This document shows, one piece after another, positions 54,806-62,579 of a stretch of DNA of 64,000 nucleotides. The position numbers and the translations under genes are program-made. The notes below the pieces were generated by a model. It was not told where the DNA came from. It saw only the letters and a list, made by a program, of their open reading frames with translations, and did no database searches. Each line of letters opens with the position of its first letter. Position 1 is the first letter of the stretch. Origin of the DNA: Christiangramia portivictoriae DSM 23547 (GTDB taxonomy: Bacteria > Bacteroidota > Bacteroidia > Flavobacteriales > Flavobacteriaceae); NCBI RefSeq assembly GCF_000423045.1, contig NZ_KE383972.1, forward strand, positions 143,670 through 207,669. Reading direction: 5' to 3'.

Positions 54806-55360
54806 TTAATGTGACTTTAAAAATTCTTCGATCTTTTTGGTCGCAATATGATACGAAGCTTTCAAAGCTCCTTCACTGGTACTCAAAATTTCTGCCATTT
54901 CTCTGTATTTGAGTTCCTCGAAATATTTCATATTGAAGACCTGTTGCTGTTTCTGCGGAAGTGTGGCGATCGCTTTTTGCAACTTCAACTGGATCTCACT
55001 TCCTTCGAAATAAACGTCACTCTCGAGATTGTCAATAATCTGGTCCTGCAATTCTTCCGAAGTAATTTTTAATCGGCGCGCTTTCTTATTGATAAAGGTG
55101 ATCGCCTCATTTGTTGCGATACGGTACATCCAGCTGTATAGTTTACTATCACCTTTAAATTTGTCAATATTTCTAAAGATCTTTATAAAGGTGTTTTGCA
55201 AAATATCATCAGTATCATCATGACTTTTTGCAATATTCCTTATATGCCAGTATAATCGCTCCTTGTAAAGCGTGATCAATTCCCTGAAAGCCTCCTGGGA
55301 AGTTGATTGCTTCTGCAATCTTAGGATAAGATCTTGTTCAGCTTCTTGTATTTTGGACAT
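54806..55360 (-). CDS. ECF-type RNA polymerase sigma factor
   Basis: The start was set at ATG 55360 (MSKIQEAEQDL). A longer frame begins at 55375, but the predicted transcription start is near 55373, so that codon is unlikely to be used. The 184-residue protein has region 2 (DILQNTFIKIFRNIDKFKGDSKLYSWMYRIATNEAITF, about 52-90) and region 4 (LPQKQQQVFNMKYFEELKYREMAEIL followed by the HTH TSEGALKASYHIATKKI). It probably directs transcription of an envelope-stress set. It heads an operon with the anti-sigma-like and CpxP-like genes. Confidence 0.9.
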   Translation of the reverse strand: MSKIQEAEQDLILRLQKQSTSQEAFRELITLYKERLYWHIRNIAKSHDDTDDILQNTFIKIFRNIDKFKGDSKLYSWMYRIATNEAITFINKKARRLKITSEELQDQIIDNLESDVYFEGSEIQLKLQKAIATLPQKQQQVFNMKYFEELKYREMAEILSTSEGALKASYHIATKKIEEFLKSH

Positions 55361-55376
55361 AGTTGGACGTTCCATA

Positions 55377-55406
55377 CAAAGATATTCAATTCAACGATCG
55401 GTCAAA
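55377..55406 (-). promoter_or_regulatory. Promoter of the ECF sigma operon
   Basis: On the minus strand: TTTG (55406-55403), 18-base spacer, TATCTTTG (55384-55377), an exact -7 match. Housekeeping type, so the operon need not be solely autoregulated. It decides the sigma start at 55360. Confidence 0.6.
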
Positions 55407-55500
55407 ACAGAGAATAAAATTATAGATGGTAAGTAATAACCTACAAAAAATAAAAAATCACGGTTGAAAGTTAAAAATATCAGATAAAATGCAATTTTAA

Positions 55501-55531
55501 TTTGGACAAACGGTTTTTAAACGTATATTTA
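55501..55531 (+). promoter_or_regulatory. Promoter of the candidate small RNA
   Basis: TTTG (55501-55504), exactly 19 bases, TATATTTA (55524-55531), one base off TAnnTTTG. There is no plus-strand gene downstream before a strong terminator. Confidence 0.5.
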
Positions 55532-55536
55532 CGACA

Positions 55537-55660
55537 GTTAAAAGATTTAATCCTTTTTTTGCCCCTTAAAAATTGAATTATTTCTAAATATTCTTACTGC
55601 CCCAAGTGAGAATATTCATTAAAAAAAGGATGATATCTATGTAGTCATCCTTTTTTTTAT
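55537..55660 (+). ncRNA. Candidate structured small RNA (about 120 nt), 6S-like layout
   Basis: This segment lies between a promoter and a 13-bp terminator on the plus strand, with no ORF. ATCCTTTTTTT (55550-55560) can pair perfectly with AAAAAAAGGAT (55621-55631). Inside is a 12-bp stem, AATATTCTTACT (55587-55598) with AGTGAGAATATT (55605-55616), one G-U pair, loop GCCCCA. The 5' side leaves a 26-base unpaired strand opposite four bases. A closing stem, large bubble and apical hairpin recall 6S RNA. The A7GGATGA strand can instead pair with the terminator arm 55645-55657. GCCCC occurs in both unpaired parts. It could alternatively be the 3' regulatory end of nearby genes. Expression is unproven. 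Confidence 0.4.
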
Positions 55661-55661
55661 G
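55621..55661. terminator. Bidirectional terminator downstream of the ABC exporter gene
   Basis: Perfect 13-bp stem AAAAAAAGGATGA (55621-55633) with TCATCCTTTTTTT (55645-55657), 11-base loop. It ends the exporter operon on minus and the candidate small RNA on plus. Confidence 0.88.
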
Positions 55662-55678
55662 CCTGAATTTTTTCAGGA

Positions 55679-57502
55679 TCATTCGAATGACTGCATCGCT
55701 ACCAGTTTCTTATAAGTCCCATTGGCATCAATCAATTCCTGGTGTTTGCCCTGCTCAACAATTTCGCCTTTTTGCATCACCACAATCTTATCGGCATTTT
55801 GAATTGTAGATAATCTGTGGGCGATCACTATGGAAGTACGGTTTTTCATCATGTTCTCCAGTGCCTTCTGAACCAGTTTTTCACTTTCAGTATCCAGGGC
55901 AGAGGTCGCTTCATCCAAGATCATCACCGGTGGATTTTTTAATACTGCTCTCGCAATGGATAAGCGTTGCTTCTGGCCACCACTCAGTTTATTACCACTA
56001 TCCCCAATATTAGTGTCCAGTTGTTTGGGTAGATCCTGTACGAATTCCCAGGCATTAGCAATCTTCAGAGCATCAATAATTTCCTCATCTGTAGCACCCA
56101 CTTTGCCCAGGGCTATGTTGTTACGAATGCTATCATTGAATAAAATGGAATCCTGAGTCACTAGTCCAAGAAGATCACGGAGATCAGATTTCTTTATTTT
56201 CCTGATATCGATGCCGTCAATTTTAATGGTTCCCGCGTTTACATCATAGAACCTGGTGATCAAATTGGCAATCGTGGATTTTCCTGAACCCGATTGACCT
56301 ACCAGCGCAACCGTTTCACCTTTTTGCACATTGATGGAAAATTGCTTCAGAACCATTTCTTCTTCATAAGCGAAGTCTACCTTCGAAATCTCAATACCAG
56401 ATTCAAAATTCTTTTTATTCACTGCTTCCGGATGATCGGTGATCGTTGATGGAGTTTCAAGTACCTGCAGGATTCTCTCTGCTGCCGCGTCACCTTTTTT
56501 AACGCTATAGGTGGCTTTTGAAATTTGTTTGGCTGGTGTCAGGATATTATAAGCTAAACCAAGAAATGCTATAAAAGTCGCGGCGTCCAGAGATTCTTCA
56601 ACCAGGACCATATTTCCACCAAACCACAGAATGACCACAATCACAAAGATCCCCAGGAATTCACTGGTAGGCGAAGCCAGGTTCTGCCTGTTTATAAGGC
56701 TATTTAGAATTTCTTTGAGTCTGTTAGTACTCTGCTGGAACCTGTTGTAGAATTTACCTTCAGCATTAAAACCTTTGACGATTTTTAAACTGGAGAGTGT
56801 TTCTTCAACAATACTTAAAAAATGACCATTTTCTTCCTGTGCAAGATTGGATTTCCTTTTGAGCTGTTTTCCAATCAAACTAATAATAAAACCAGCGATT
56901 GGCAGAAATATAAATACAAAAAGTGTCAATTGCGCGCTCATCACCAACATGGCCATGATCGTAAATAATATTGTGAGCGGTTCCCGTACAATAAGTTCCA
57001 GAATAGAAAGGAACGAGGTTTGAACCTCGTTTACATCAGCCGTAATTCGTGATATAGTATCACCTTTTCTTTTTTCTGAAAAGTAGGCAACAGGTAAAGC
57101 AAGAATCTTTTTGTACATCGCATCACGAAGATCTCGAAGTACACCATTCCGAAGAAATGTTAGAAAGAAAGAACTTAGATAACCGAATAGGTTTTTCAGA
57201 AAGAAAAGAAGTACCACGATACCGCAGATGAAAACAAGAGCAGCGACTTCATCCTTATTCACTCTCTGCGTGACCTCGTAATTGAAATAATCTGTTACAT
57301 AATCCTTTGCATTGGAAATCCCATTATAAACCGGTTTCTCTGTAACTCTTTTGGTTTTATCAAAGAGTACCTGTATTACTGGTATAAGCGCGATAAATGA
57401 TAAAGTGCTGAATATCGCGTAAAAGACATTGCAAATAATATTGAGGATCGCAAACTTCCTGTACGGCATTGCGAACATCATGATCTTCTTAAAATAGGTC
57501 AT
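55679..57502 (-). CDS. ABC transporter ATP-binding/permease protein (MsbA-like exporter half)
   Basis: The 607-residue protein has an N-terminal six-helix transmembrane domain (about 1-340; coupling helix region SRITADVNEVQTSF) and a C-terminal ATPase with Walker A GQSGSGKST (near 400), a Q-loop VTQDSILF, the signature LSGGQKQRLSIARA, Walker B VMILDEATSALD and the H-loop IAHRLST. It works as a dimer to export a hydrophobic substrate; MsbA-type lipid A flipping is possible but not shown. It is the last gene of an operon, 10 bases after the phosphohexomutase. Confidence 0.93.
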   Translation of the reverse strand: MTYFKKIMMFAMPYRKFAILNIICNVFYAIFSTLSFIALIPVIQVLFDKTKRVTEKPVYNGISNAKDYVTDYFNYEVTQRVNKDEVAALVFICGIVVLLFFLKNLFGYLSSFFLTFLRNGVLRDLRDAMYKKILALPVAYFSEKRKGDTISRITADVNEVQTSFLSILELIVREPLTILFTIMAMLVMSAQLTLFVFIFLPIAGFIISLIGKQLKRKSNLAQEENGHFLSIVEETLSSLKIVKGFNAEGKFYNRFQQSTNRLKEILNSLINRQNLASPTSEFLGIFVIVVILWFGGNMVLVEESLDAATFIAFLGLAYNILTPAKQISKATYSVKKGDAAAERILQVLETPSTITDHPEAVNKKNFESGIEISKVDFAYEEEMVLKQFSINVQKGETVALVGQSGSGKSTIANLITRFYDVNAGTIKIDGIDIRKIKKSDLRDLLGLVTQDSILFNDSIRNNIALGKVGATDEEIIDALKIANAWEFVQDLPKQLDTNIGDSGNKLSGGQKQRLSIARAVLKNPPVMILDEATSALDTESEKLVQKALENMMKNRTSIVIAHRLSTIQNADKIVVMQKGEIVEQGKHQELIDANGTYKKLVAMQSFE

Positions 57503-57512
57503 CTAAAGAAAT

Positions 57513-59243
57513 TTAGCCCAGTTTTAGTTCTTCTTTGATACGGGCAATCTTATCACTTAATTTCTGATCTTCAGCATCATAATTCTGAATGTCATTCAAT
57601 TCAGAATTCACGCTGATGTAGAACTTGATCTTTGGTTCTGTACCGCTTGGCCTTGCCGCGATCTTCGTTCCGTTTTCAGTATAGTAAATGAGTACATTTG
57701 ATTTAGGAATGTTAATGACAGATTCATTATGTTCCAAAGTGTTCTTAGCAGTAGAACTGTGGTAATCCTCGATAAGTACAACTTTTTCCCCGTCAATCTC
57801 CTGCCATGGGTTTTCTCTAAGATCAATTAGCATTCGTTTGATCTCCTGTTCACCCTGTATTCCTTTCTTGACCAGCGAAATAAGTTCCTCTCGAAAAAGA
57901 CCATGCTCTACATAAAGCTCCAGTAGTTTTTCATAAAAAGACTTTCCGTCTGCCTTCATTTTTGCTGCGATTTCACAGGCGAGTAGGGTAGCGGTTACGG
58001 CATCTTTGTCTCTAACAAAATCACCAACCATATAACCGAAACTTTCTTCTCCACCTCCAATGAAATTCATCTCAGGATGGTCTTTGATCAATTTTGCGAT
58101 CCATTTAAATCCTGTTAGAACTTCTTTGTATTCTACTCCGTACGATTCGGTTAAATTCTTCATCATTGGAGTAGATACAATGGTAGAAGCAACGAATTCT
58201 GATCCTTTGATCCTATCCTGCTTTTTCCATTCCTCGAGTAGAAACCAGGTCATCACCAGCATGGTTTGATTTCCATTTAGAAGTACCATCTTACCGCTTA
58301 AATCACGAACGGCAACTCCCAGCCTGTCGCAATCGGGATCTGTGCCAATTACAATATCGGCATTGATTTCTTCAGCCTTTTCCAAAGCCATTTTTAGCGC
58401 TTCTGGTTCTTCCGGGTTTGGCGATTTCACGGTTGGAAAATTGCCATCCGGCTGGCGCTGTTCCTCTACGATATGGACATTACTAAAGCCTGCCTTATCC
58501 AGAACTTCAGGAACCATGGTGATCGAAGTTCCGTGCAGGGAAGTAAATACAACTTTGAGATCACTCTTAGCGGTAGCTGAAGTATCAAAACTCCCATTTT
58601 CTACGGAAGCTTTTGCAAAGGATTCATCAACTTTTTTATCAATCTTTTCGATCAGCGATTCGTTCGCTTCGAATTTAACTTCTGTGTAGTCTAGATTATT
58701 AATGGTTTGAATTACTTCCTTATCCTGTGGCGGAACTAACTGGCCACCATCCTGCCAGTAAACCTTGTAGCCATTATATTCTGGTGGATTATGACTTGCC
58801 GTAAGCACGATCCCGCAATGACAATCCAATTCCTTAACTGCGAAGGATAATTCAGGAGTAGGTCTTAATTCAGAAAATAAATAAACTTTGATGTCATTTG
58901 CTGAAAATACATCTGCCACTACTTTAGCAAGGGTATCACTGTTATTTCTACAATCATAGGCAATGGCCACCTTGATCTGTTCTCCAGGAAAAGATTTCTT
59001 TAAATAATCTGAAAGTCCCTGGGTGTTTTTCCCTAAGGTGTATTTGTTGATGCGGTTTGTACCAACTCCCATGACACCCCGCATTCCACCGGTACCAAAT
59101 TCAGCATTCTTATAAAAGCTTTCTTCCAGTTCGCCGGGATCATCGCTTATGAGTCGGTTGATCTCAGCTTTAGTGTCTGCATCAAATATATCAGTTAGCC
59201 ACGCCTGTGCTTTCTGAAGAATTTCAGGTTTATTAGTTGCCAT
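57513..59243 (-). CDS. Phospho-sugar mutase (phosphoglucomutase/phosphomannomutase family)
   Basis: The 576-residue enzyme has the alpha-D-phosphohexomutase domains: GTGGMRGVMGVGTNRIN near 48-64, the phosphoserine loop TASHNPPEYNGYK near 143-155, the metal loop GTDPDCDRLGV near 303, the sugar loop GGEESFGYM near 395, and the phosphate loop RPSGTEPKIKFY near 535. It interconverts hexose-1- and hexose-6-phosphates, feeding sugar-nucleotide synthesis. It lies between the GT2 gene (49 bases) and the ABC exporter gene (10 bases). Confidence 0.94.
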   Translation of the reverse strand: MATNKPEILQKAQAWLTDIFDADTKAEINRLISDDPGELEESFYKNAEFGTGGMRGVMGVGTNRINKYTLGKNTQGLSDYLKKSFPGEQIKVAIAYDCRNNSDTLAKVVADVFSANDIKVYLFSELRPTPELSFAVKELDCHCGIVLTASHNPPEYNGYKVYWQDGGQLVPPQDKEVIQTINNLDYTEVKFEANESLIEKIDKKVDESFAKASVENGSFDTSATAKSDLKVVFTSLHGTSITMVPEVLDKAGFSNVHIVEEQRQPDGNFPTVKSPNPEEPEALKMALEKAEEINADIVIGTDPDCDRLGVAVRDLSGKMVLLNGNQTMLVMTWFLLEEWKKQDRIKGSEFVASTIVSTPMMKNLTESYGVEYKEVLTGFKWIAKLIKDHPEMNFIGGGEESFGYMVGDFVRDKDAVTATLLACEIAAKMKADGKSFYEKLLELYVEHGLFREELISLVKKGIQGEQEIKRMLIDLRENPWQEIDGEKVVLIEDYHSSTAKNTLEHNESVINIPKSNVLIYYTENGTKIAARPSGTEPKIKFYISVNSELNDIQNYDAEDQKLSDKIARIKEELKLG

Positions 59244-59292
59244 AATTAGTTGGTTTTGCTAAACAAAAATAATGATTAATAACAGAAAGGTA

Positions 59293-60252
59293 CTAAATAT
59301 TACTGGTGGTTTTTCGAATTAGGTAGCGCTCTTTCTCTCGCTTTGAACGAAGAATAAGTTCTCCCAGAAATCCTGCAAGAAAAAATTGAGTTCCTATGAT
59401 CATTACCGCAAGTGAAATATAGAACCAGGGATTTTGAGTTACCAGCACATTTGGTAAGCCATGATAAAGTTTATAAAGCTTGGAGACACCAATAAGGAAG
59501 GCTGAAATAAAGCCAATGATAAACATTAGAACTCCCAAAGCACCAAAAAGATGCATGGGTCTTCGTCCAAATTTGGATAAAAACCAGATGCTGATAAGAT
59601 CTAGAAACCCGTTGATAAACCTACTGGCACCAAATTTTGTCTTGCCGTACTTCCTGACCTGGTGCTTCACTTCTTTTTCGGTGATTTTGTTAAAGCCAGC
59701 ATTTTTTGCAAGAACAGGGATGTAACGATGCATTTCTCCGTACACATCGATATTTTTAATCACCTCTTTTCTGTAAGCCTTGAGTCCGCAGTTAAAATCA
59801 TTCAGTTTGACCCCTGAAGTTTTCCTTGCCGCGGCATTAAACAATTTGGAAGGAAGGTTTTTGGTGATCACATTATCGTAGCGTTTCTTCTTCCATCCTG
59901 AAACCAGGTCATATTTCTGCTCCTTGATAAGGGCATATAATTCAGGAATTTCATCTGGATTATCCTGAAGGTCGGCATCCATGGTAATGATCACGTCACC
60001 CTGAGCTTCTATAAAGCCTGCATGCAAGGCCTGGGATTTCCCGTAATTTCTATTAAAACGTATTCCTTTTACACGATCATCGGCTTCAGAAAGTGATTCG
60101 ATGGTTTTCCATGAACCATCTGTGCTGCCATCATCAATAAAAATGATCTCGTAAGAAAAGGAATTGGATCGCAATACTTTTGCGATCCAATTATATAATT
60201 CAGCCAAAGATTGCTCTTCGTTGAGTAATGGTATAACTACCGATATCTGCAT
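59293..60252 (-). CDS. Glycosyltransferase family 2 (dolichol-phosphate-mannose synthase-like, membrane)
   Basis: The 319-residue enzyme starts with SVVIPLLNEEQSLAEL, followed by the nucleotide-binding DDGSTDGSW (about 41-49) and the DADLQDNPDEIPEL metal motif (about 92-105). Two transmembrane helices lie in the C-terminal part (LGVLMFIIGFISAFLIGVSKL and a helix near WFYISLAVMIIGTQFFLAGFL). This matches GtrB/DPM1-like enzymes that make a polyprenyl-phosphate-linked sugar. It follows DUF4199 by 3 bases. Sugar identity unknown. Confidence 0.92.
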   Translation of the reverse strand: MQISVVIPLLNEEQSLAELYNWIAKVLRSNSFSYEIIFIDDGSTDGSWKTIESLSEADDRVKGIRFNRNYGKSQALHAGFIEAQGDVIITMDADLQDNPDEIPELYALIKEQKYDLVSGWKKKRYDNVITKNLPSKLFNAAARKTSGVKLNDFNCGLKAYRKEVIKNIDVYGEMHRYIPVLAKNAGFNKITEKEVKHQVRKYGKTKFGASRFINGFLDLISIWFLSKFGRRPMHLFGALGVLMFIIGFISAFLIGVSKLYKLYHGLPNVLVTQNPWFYISLAVMIIGTQFFLAGFLGELILRSKREKERYLIRKTTSNI

Positions 60253-60255
60253 GTA

Positions 60256-60786
60256 TTATGCGTTTGTCTTATCTTTTTCTCTAAAGATCAAAGCTACGAT
60301 TAATCCTATAATTGAAAAGAAAATCAATTGTCCTCCAAAACTAATAGCAATATTTTTGAGCGAAAAGTTGTCCTGCTTTGCAGCTTCAGCCATTCCTGCA
60401 TTGATCTGCTCTTCCGTCATTCCGAAGCCTTCCAGCATTTCAACTTGCTTTTCCAGAGATAATTCTTTTACTGTTTCTGCAGCTTCCGGGTCTATGACAT
60501 TGAATAGAAGCAGAGTAAACACGGTAGCCAGGAGCATACCAATAAAAACAGTTAGAAAATAAGGAGTAAATGCCTCTTTAAAGGTGAATAGTGAGGTACT
60601 GGCCGCTTTGGATTTTTTGACAGCCATGGTCGCAAGAGTCACGATCAAAATTAAATTTACGAAAAACATATACCATTCGGTCATCAAAGAGACATCGAAG
60701 GCATAGATAAGTACAGTAATTAAGATTAAGGCGATCCCAAGATACATTCCGTAACTGGTTCCTAACTTTTTAGTTGATTGTTCCAT
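60256..60786 (-). CDS. DUF4199 domain membrane protein
   Basis: The 176-residue protein has four predicted transmembrane helices: IALILITVLIYAF (about 17-29), WYMFFVNLILIVTLATMAV, YFLTVFIGMLLATVFTLLLF and a C-terminal LIFFSIIGLIVALIF. The loop between helices 3 and 4 is polar (PEAAETVKELSLEKQVEMLEG). This is the DUF4199 pattern, of unknown function, often before a GT2 gene in Bacteroidota. It is first in the operon with GT2, phosphohexomutase and ABC exporter. Confidence 0.85.
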   Translation of the reverse strand: MEQSTKKLGTSYGMYLGIALILITVLIYAFDVSLMTEWYMFFVNLILIVTLATMAVKKSKAASTSLFTFKEAFTPYFLTVFIGMLLATVFTLLLFNVIDPEAAETVKELSLEKQVEMLEGFGMTEEQINAGMAEAAKQDNFSLKNIAISFGGQLIFFSIIGLIVALIFREKDKTNA

Positions 60787-60823
60787 TGTAAGTTGTAGAT
60801 TGATTAATTTAGCAGTTAGTTAA

Positions 60824-60831
60824 CAAATATA
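60824..60831 (-). promoter_or_regulatory. -7 element of the DUF4199-GT2 operon
   Basis: The minus strand reads TATATTTG, an exact TAnnTTTG, 37 bases before the ATG. No clear -33 was seen. Confidence 0.4.
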
Positions 60832-60877
60832 AGCAAACGTTACACTCGATAATAAATAAAAACTTTTTCCGATTTTA

Positions 60878-60908
60878 TTTGTTGGTAAGTTGTAATTAGT
60901 TAAATTTG
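60878..60908 (+). promoter_or_regulatory. rpmE promoter, consensus Bacteroidota form
   Basis: TTTG (60878-60881), exactly 19 bases, TAAATTTG (60901-60908): full match to the consensus. The start codon follows 27 bases later. Confidence 0.75.
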
Positions 60909-60935
60909 CACCTCGAAAATTAAAAGATCAAAGCG

Positions 60936-61190
60936 ATGAAGCAGGGAATCCATCCGGAAAATTATAGATTAGTTGCATTTAAAGATATGTCTAACGAAGA
61001 CGTATTTTTGACTAAATCTACAGCAAAAACAAAAGAAACTATTGAAGTTGACGGAACTGAATACCCGTTGGTAAAACTGGAAATCTCCAGAACTTCTCAT
61101 CCATACTACACTGGACAAACCAAATTACTGGATACTGCAGGTAGAATTGATAAGTTCAAAAACAAATACTCTAAGTTCAAGAAGAAGTAA
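60936..61190 (+). CDS. rpmE2: 50S ribosomal protein L31 type B
   Basis: The 84-residue protein is of the type B (zinc-independent) L31 form. It starts [19 protein letters not shown], has [24 protein letters not shown] in the second half, and lacks the CxxC pairs of the zinc-binding type A form. It sits on the large subunit, forming a bridge with the 30S head. It has a consensus promoter and its own terminator, so it is a single-gene unit. I use rpmE2 only because the B form is meant. Confidence 0.95.
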   Translation: MKQGIHPENYRLVAFKDMSNEDVFLTKSTAKTKETIEVDGTEYPLVKLEISRTSHPYYTGQTKLLDTAGRIDKFKNKYSKFKKK

Positions 61191-61212
61191 TTCTCTTGAG
61201 TTTTCGATATAC

Positions 61213-61236
61213 AAAGCCGCTTTTAGCGGCTTTTTT
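61213..61236 (+). terminator. Terminator of rpmE2
   Basis: Perfect stem AAAGCCGCT (61213-61221) with AGCGGCTTT (61225-61233), loop TTT, followed by T run. Confidence 0.9.
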
Positions 61237-61268
61237 CATTTTACCACCAATCGTTTCCAGGGAAATTT

Positions 61269-61276
61269 TATTTTTG
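61269..61276 (+). promoter_or_regulatory. -7 element of the GlmU-like gene
   Basis: TATTTTTG matches TAnnTTTG, 19 bases before the ATG. No TTTG about 19 bases upstream. Confidence 0.4.
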
Positions 61277-61295
61277 CTGAATCAATGCAAACGCC

Positions 61296-62468
61296 ATGAA
61301 CTATATTCTTTTTGACGGAGCTTTCCGTAATAACCTATTGCCATTTACATTCACCAGGCCAGTAGCCGATCTACGGATTGGAATACTCACTATTCGTGAA
61401 AAATGGGAGCAGCGATTAAATGCTACTACGTCAACTAAAACTGAAGACTATCTTTCCGAAAAATGGCCTTTAGAATTAGAGACGTCCAATATATTTATAA
61501 ATGCTTCGGTACTGCCGAGTGATACACTGGTTGAGGAAATTTCAGCACTTCAGCATGGCGAAAAATTAGTTTTTAAAGACATCTTAATAGCTTATAAATT
61601 TGAAGGGAATGCTGAACCGTCTCCTGAAGATCTACAGCTTAAAGAATCGTCCAGAAAACCTTTTGTCGTTGCCCATACCTGGGATATATTTTCTAAAAAT
61701 GCAGAGGCTATCCAGATAGACTTTGATCTTCTAACCAAGGAAAGAACTTCTCAAAAAATAGATTCTTCTAATTATGTCAAGGCTCAGGACAATATTTTTA
61801 TTGAGGAAGGTGCAAGCGTAGAGAACTGCTCACTTAATGCCAGCGAGGGACCAATTTATATTGGGAAAAATGCAACAGTTATGGAAGGATCCCTGATCAA
61901 AGGCCCTTTCGCACTTGGAGATTCTGCCACGATAAAAATGGGAGCTAAGATATATGGTGCAACAACCATTGGACCTTCCTGCAAAGCCGGAGGTGAGATA
62001 AGCAACTCGGTGATGTTTCAGAATTCCAATAAAGGACATGACGGATTTTTAGGGAATTCTGTCCTTGGGGAATGGTGTAACATAGGGGCCGACTCCAATA
62101 ACAGCAACTTAAAGAATAATTATGCTGCCGTTCGTTTATGGGATTATGAGCAGGAGCGTTTTGCCGATACCGGGTTACAATTTTGCGGCCTAATCATGGG
62201 CGATCACAGTAAATGTGGGATTAATACCATGTTCAATACCGGAACCGTAGTAGGAGTGAGTGCTAATATTTTTGGAAGTGGTTTCCCTAGGAATTTCATT
62301 CCATCATTTAGCTGGGGCGGCAGTGCAGGAACTACAACTTACAAGCTAACTAAGGTTTTTGAGACTGCCAGGCTGGTTATGCAGCGCAGGGGAGTAGAGC
62401 TGACTTCAGCCGATGAGAAAATCATGGAATATATTTATGATTATTCTGCGAAATGGAGGAGGGATTAA
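61296..62468 (+). CDS. GlmU-like putative sugar nucleotidyltransferase (Bacteroidota type)
   Basis: The 390-residue protein starts with YILFDGAFRNNLLPFTFTRP, the N-terminal signature of the GlmU-like/NTP_transf_4 family. The canonical GxGTRM nucleotide loop of GlmU is absent. The C-terminal half (about 160-350) is a left-handed beta-helix built of hexapeptide repeats (for example IGKNATVMEGSLIKGPF, IGADSNNSNLKNNYAAV). It may transfer a nucleotide to, or acetylate, a sugar phosphate for cell-wall or LPS synthesis. It precedes mtaB by 111 bases. Substrate unknown. Confidence 0.85.
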   Translation: MNYILFDGAFRNNLLPFTFTRPVADLRIGILTIREKWEQRLNATTSTKTEDYLSEKWPLELETSNIFINASVLPSDTLVEEISALQHGEKLVFKDILIAYKFEGNAEPSPEDLQLKESSRKPFVVAHTWDIFSKNAEAIQIDFDLLTKERTSQKIDSSNYVKAQDNIFIEEGASVENCSLNASEGPIYIGKNATVMEGSLIKGPFALGDSATIKMGAKIYGATTIGPSCKAGGEISNSVMFQNSNKGHDGFLGNSVLGEWCNIGADSNNSNLKNNYAAVRLWDYEQERFADTGLQFCGLIMGDHSKCGINTMFNTGTVVGVSANIFGSGFPRNFIPSFSWGGSAGTTTYKLTKVFETARLVMQRRGVELTSADEKIMEYIYDYSAKWRRD

Positions 62469-62539
62469 ATTCCAGAAAGCAGGGTTGATCATTTGATTTT
62501 CAGCCTAATAATTGATTTTTTTACAAGACTTTAAGTTGG

Positions 62540-62547
62540 TATCTTTG
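62540..62547 (+). promoter_or_regulatory. -7 element of mtaB
   Basis: TATCTTTG, exact TAnnTTTG, 32 bases before ATG 62580. A T run occupies the -33 position. Confidence 0.45.
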
Positions 62548-62579
62548 CAGCCCGAATTACAGGATTAGACGAATTGATC

